A DNA stretch of 64,000 bases, taken from an uncultured Lachnospira sp. (GTDB taxonomy: Bacteria > Bacillota > Clostridia > Lachnospirales > Lachnospiraceae). The stretch lies in the NCBI GenBank assembly GCA_934343805.1, contig CAKRIN010000003.1, forward strand, positions 62,001 through 126,000. The letters run 5' to 3'. Shown piece after piece: positions 62,942 through 64,000 of the stretch. The notes under the pieces are model-generated. The model made no database searches. It saw nothing but the letters and a program-made list of their open reading frames with translations, and was not told the DNA's origin. Numbering within the stretch: the stretch's first letter is position 1; every line of letters starts with the position of its first letter. The position numbers and the translations under genes were made by a program.

Positions 62942-63603
62942 TGTTAGTTAAATTAGCTGTACTTATATTGGGATATTTTGCCGGAGCACTTATTCAGGCA
63001 GGATACTGGATGGGAAAGTTCAATAAAATTGATATAAGAAATTATGGCAGCGGTAATGCAGGAACAACCAATGTAATGAGAACTCTCGGTAAAAAAGCTG
63101 GTATTGTTACTTATCTGCTTGATGCATTTAAAGCAGTAATTGCAGATGTGTTAATTCATTTTCTTGTAGTGCCACATACAACAATTTCAGAAATGCTTCT
63201 GTTTCTTTACTGTGGATTAGGTATTGTACTTGGTCATAATTTCCCTTTCTATCTTGGTTTCAAAGGTGGAAAAGGAATTGCTGCTTCATCAGGAGTAGTT
63301 ATAAGCCTTATGCTTTTCCCAAAATACTGTTTCATGTTTACTGTATTTGGTATTCTTTTTTTTGGGATGGTTGCAAAGGTAAGCCATTATGTTTCACTGG
63401 CATCCCTTATAGGAATGGCAATGTTCTTTGTAGAGTTTCTTATATGGGGAATAATCGGATGGCTTCCGCTTAATGGCATGAGTCTGGTTGAGGGAAATAT
63501 TATTGTTTTTGTTCTTGTAGCTTTAGCTTTTATCAGACATCGTGGCAACATTGTAAGACTTATTAACGGAACAGAACGAAAAATTGGACAAAAAAATAAT
63601 TAA
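62941..63603 (+). CDS. plsY: Glycerol-3-phosphate acyltransferase PlsY
   Basis: PlsY transfers the acyl group from acyl-phosphate (made by PlsX) to glycerol 3-phosphate. Motifs are visible: GSGNAGTTNVMRTLGKKAG near residue 37, and GHNFPFYLGFKGGKGIA near 98; around five to seven hydrophobic segments are present. Length (220 aa) is normal. It forms a short operon with der and gpsA, and gpsA supplies its substrate. Confidence 0.96.
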   Translation: MLVKLAVLILGYFAGALIQAGYWMGKFNKIDIRNYGSGNAGTTNVMRTLGKKAGIVTYLLDAFKAVIADVLIHFLVVPHTTISEMLLFLYCGLGIVLGHNFPFYLGFKGGKGIAASSGVVISLMLFPKYCFMFTVFGILFFGMVAKVSHYVSLASLIGMAMFFVEFLIWGIIGWLPLNGMSLVEGNIIVFVLVALAFIRHRGNIVRLINGTERKIGQKNN

Positions 63604-63639
63604 TTTATATACGCATTTGCGTCAGATTGGAGTATAATT

Positions 63640-64000
63640 ATGGCAAATATTAGTGTTTTAGGAGCTGGAAGCTGGGGTCTTGGACTTGCTTTACTCCTTA
63701 ATAACAACGGACACAATGTTACTGTTTGGTCAGTATTAAAAGATGAAGTTGATATGCTTCAGAAAGACAGGGAACATAAAAGATGCCTGCCTGGCGTTAA
63801 GATTCCAGAAAGCATAACTATTTCTGGTAACACAGAGAATGTGATAACATGTGCTGATGTTCTTGTTCTTGCAGTTGCTTCACCATATACACGTTCTACA
63901 GCTAAGACTATAGCGCCTTTTGTTAAGGATGGACAGATTATAGTTAATGTTGCAAAGGGAGTAGAAGAGCATACGCTTCTTACACTTTGCCAGATAGTAG
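63640..64000 (+). CDS. gpsA: NAD(P)H-dependent glycerol-3-phosphate dehydrogenase (3' truncated by window)
   Basis: The first 120 residues of GpsA, which makes glycerol 3-phosphate from dihydroxyacetone phosphate for PlsY. The Rossmann motif ISVLGAGSWGLGLALLL near residue 4, the KRCLPGVKIPE block and the VNVAKGVEEHT segment are diagnostic. TTGGAG lies ahead of the ATG at 63640. The frame is open to the window end. Confidence 0.96.
   Translation, partial: MANISVLGAGSWGLGLALLLNNNGHNVTVWSVLKDEVDMLQKDREHKRCLPGVKIPESITISGNTENVITCADVLVLAVASPYTRSTAKTIAPFVKDGQIIVNVAKGVEEHTLLTLCQIV

Noticed and set aside
1..64000. Mobile elements, CRISPR arrays, toxin-antitoxin or defence systems
   Set aside because: No transposase, integrase, direct-repeat array or defence-type domain was found; gene order is core clostridial throughout.

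Overview
The window is a dense, AT-rich Firmicutes chromosome segment and reads as an endospore-forming clostridium. The complete spoIIIAA-AH operon, spoIVB and spo0A are present, gene order is the conserved clostridial one, ATG/GTG/TTG starts with GGAGG-type ribosome sites are used, and pta-ackA points to acetate-forming fermentation. Codon use and gene content look like Lachnospiraceae; a Lachnospira/Eubacterium eligens-type organism is my guess, not shown by the sequence. No insertion sequences, prophage, CRISPR arrays or rRNA were seen, and no gene-free stretch exceeds 300 bases.

Layout: (1) 1-8849 is accessory and envelope functions: the end of an unidentified gene, a cyclophilin lipoprotein, a NatAB-like ABC exporter, a polysaccharide deacetylase and a D,D-carboxypeptidase on the minus strand, then a MacB/FtsX-type ABC system. 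(2) 8930-26128 is the sporulation and housekeeping cluster: spoIIIAA-AH, then asp23-nusB-xseA-xseB-ispA-dxs-tlyA-nadK-argR-recN, then spoIVB, a sodium:solute symporter and spo0A. The spoIIIA channel and SpoIVB act in mother-cell/forespore communication, Spo0A commits the cell to sporulation, and ispA/dxs make isoprenoid precursors. (3) 26249-38684 holds a NlpC/P60 wall hydrolase, glgA, a minus-strand tRNA-Leu(CAA), a zinc-finger anti-sigma-like protein, polA-coaE, an FtsA-like ATPase with an unusual C-terminus, a metallo-beta-lactamase-fold protein, an ACT/DUF711 pair and tmcAL. (4) 38892-51795 holds pta-ackA, then the lipid/ribosome/chromosome cluster yceD-rpmF-lipoprotein-plsX-acpP-rnc-smc-ftsY, followed by a threonine dehydratase and an AI-2E-family permease. 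(5) 51899-60606 is the SRP/ribosome-maturation cluster ylxM-ffh-rpsP-khpA-rimM-rplS-lepB-rbgA-rnhB, followed by a FliK-like/FlhB-like pair, yraN and pgeF. (6) 60651-64000 holds an unknown membrane protein on the minus strand, then der-plsY-gpsA, with gpsA cut by the window end.

The most interesting signals are regulatory. The terminator in front of spoIIIA contains a sigma-E-like promoter, and its 3' arm carries the likely spoIIIAA ribosome site. The hairpin before ylxM contains that operon's -35 box. Dyads overlap the promoters of glgA and yceD, and two 0A boxes precede spo0A. Among proteins, the stand-outs are the FtsA-like ATPase with apparent beta-grasp repeats, the flagellum-free FliK-C/FlhB-C-like pair, a neurotransmitter-symporter-family transporter placed 12 bases after spoIVB, and the absence of trmD between rimM and rplS. 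I saw no clear-cut new defence or mobile system; most of the window is ordinary core genome.
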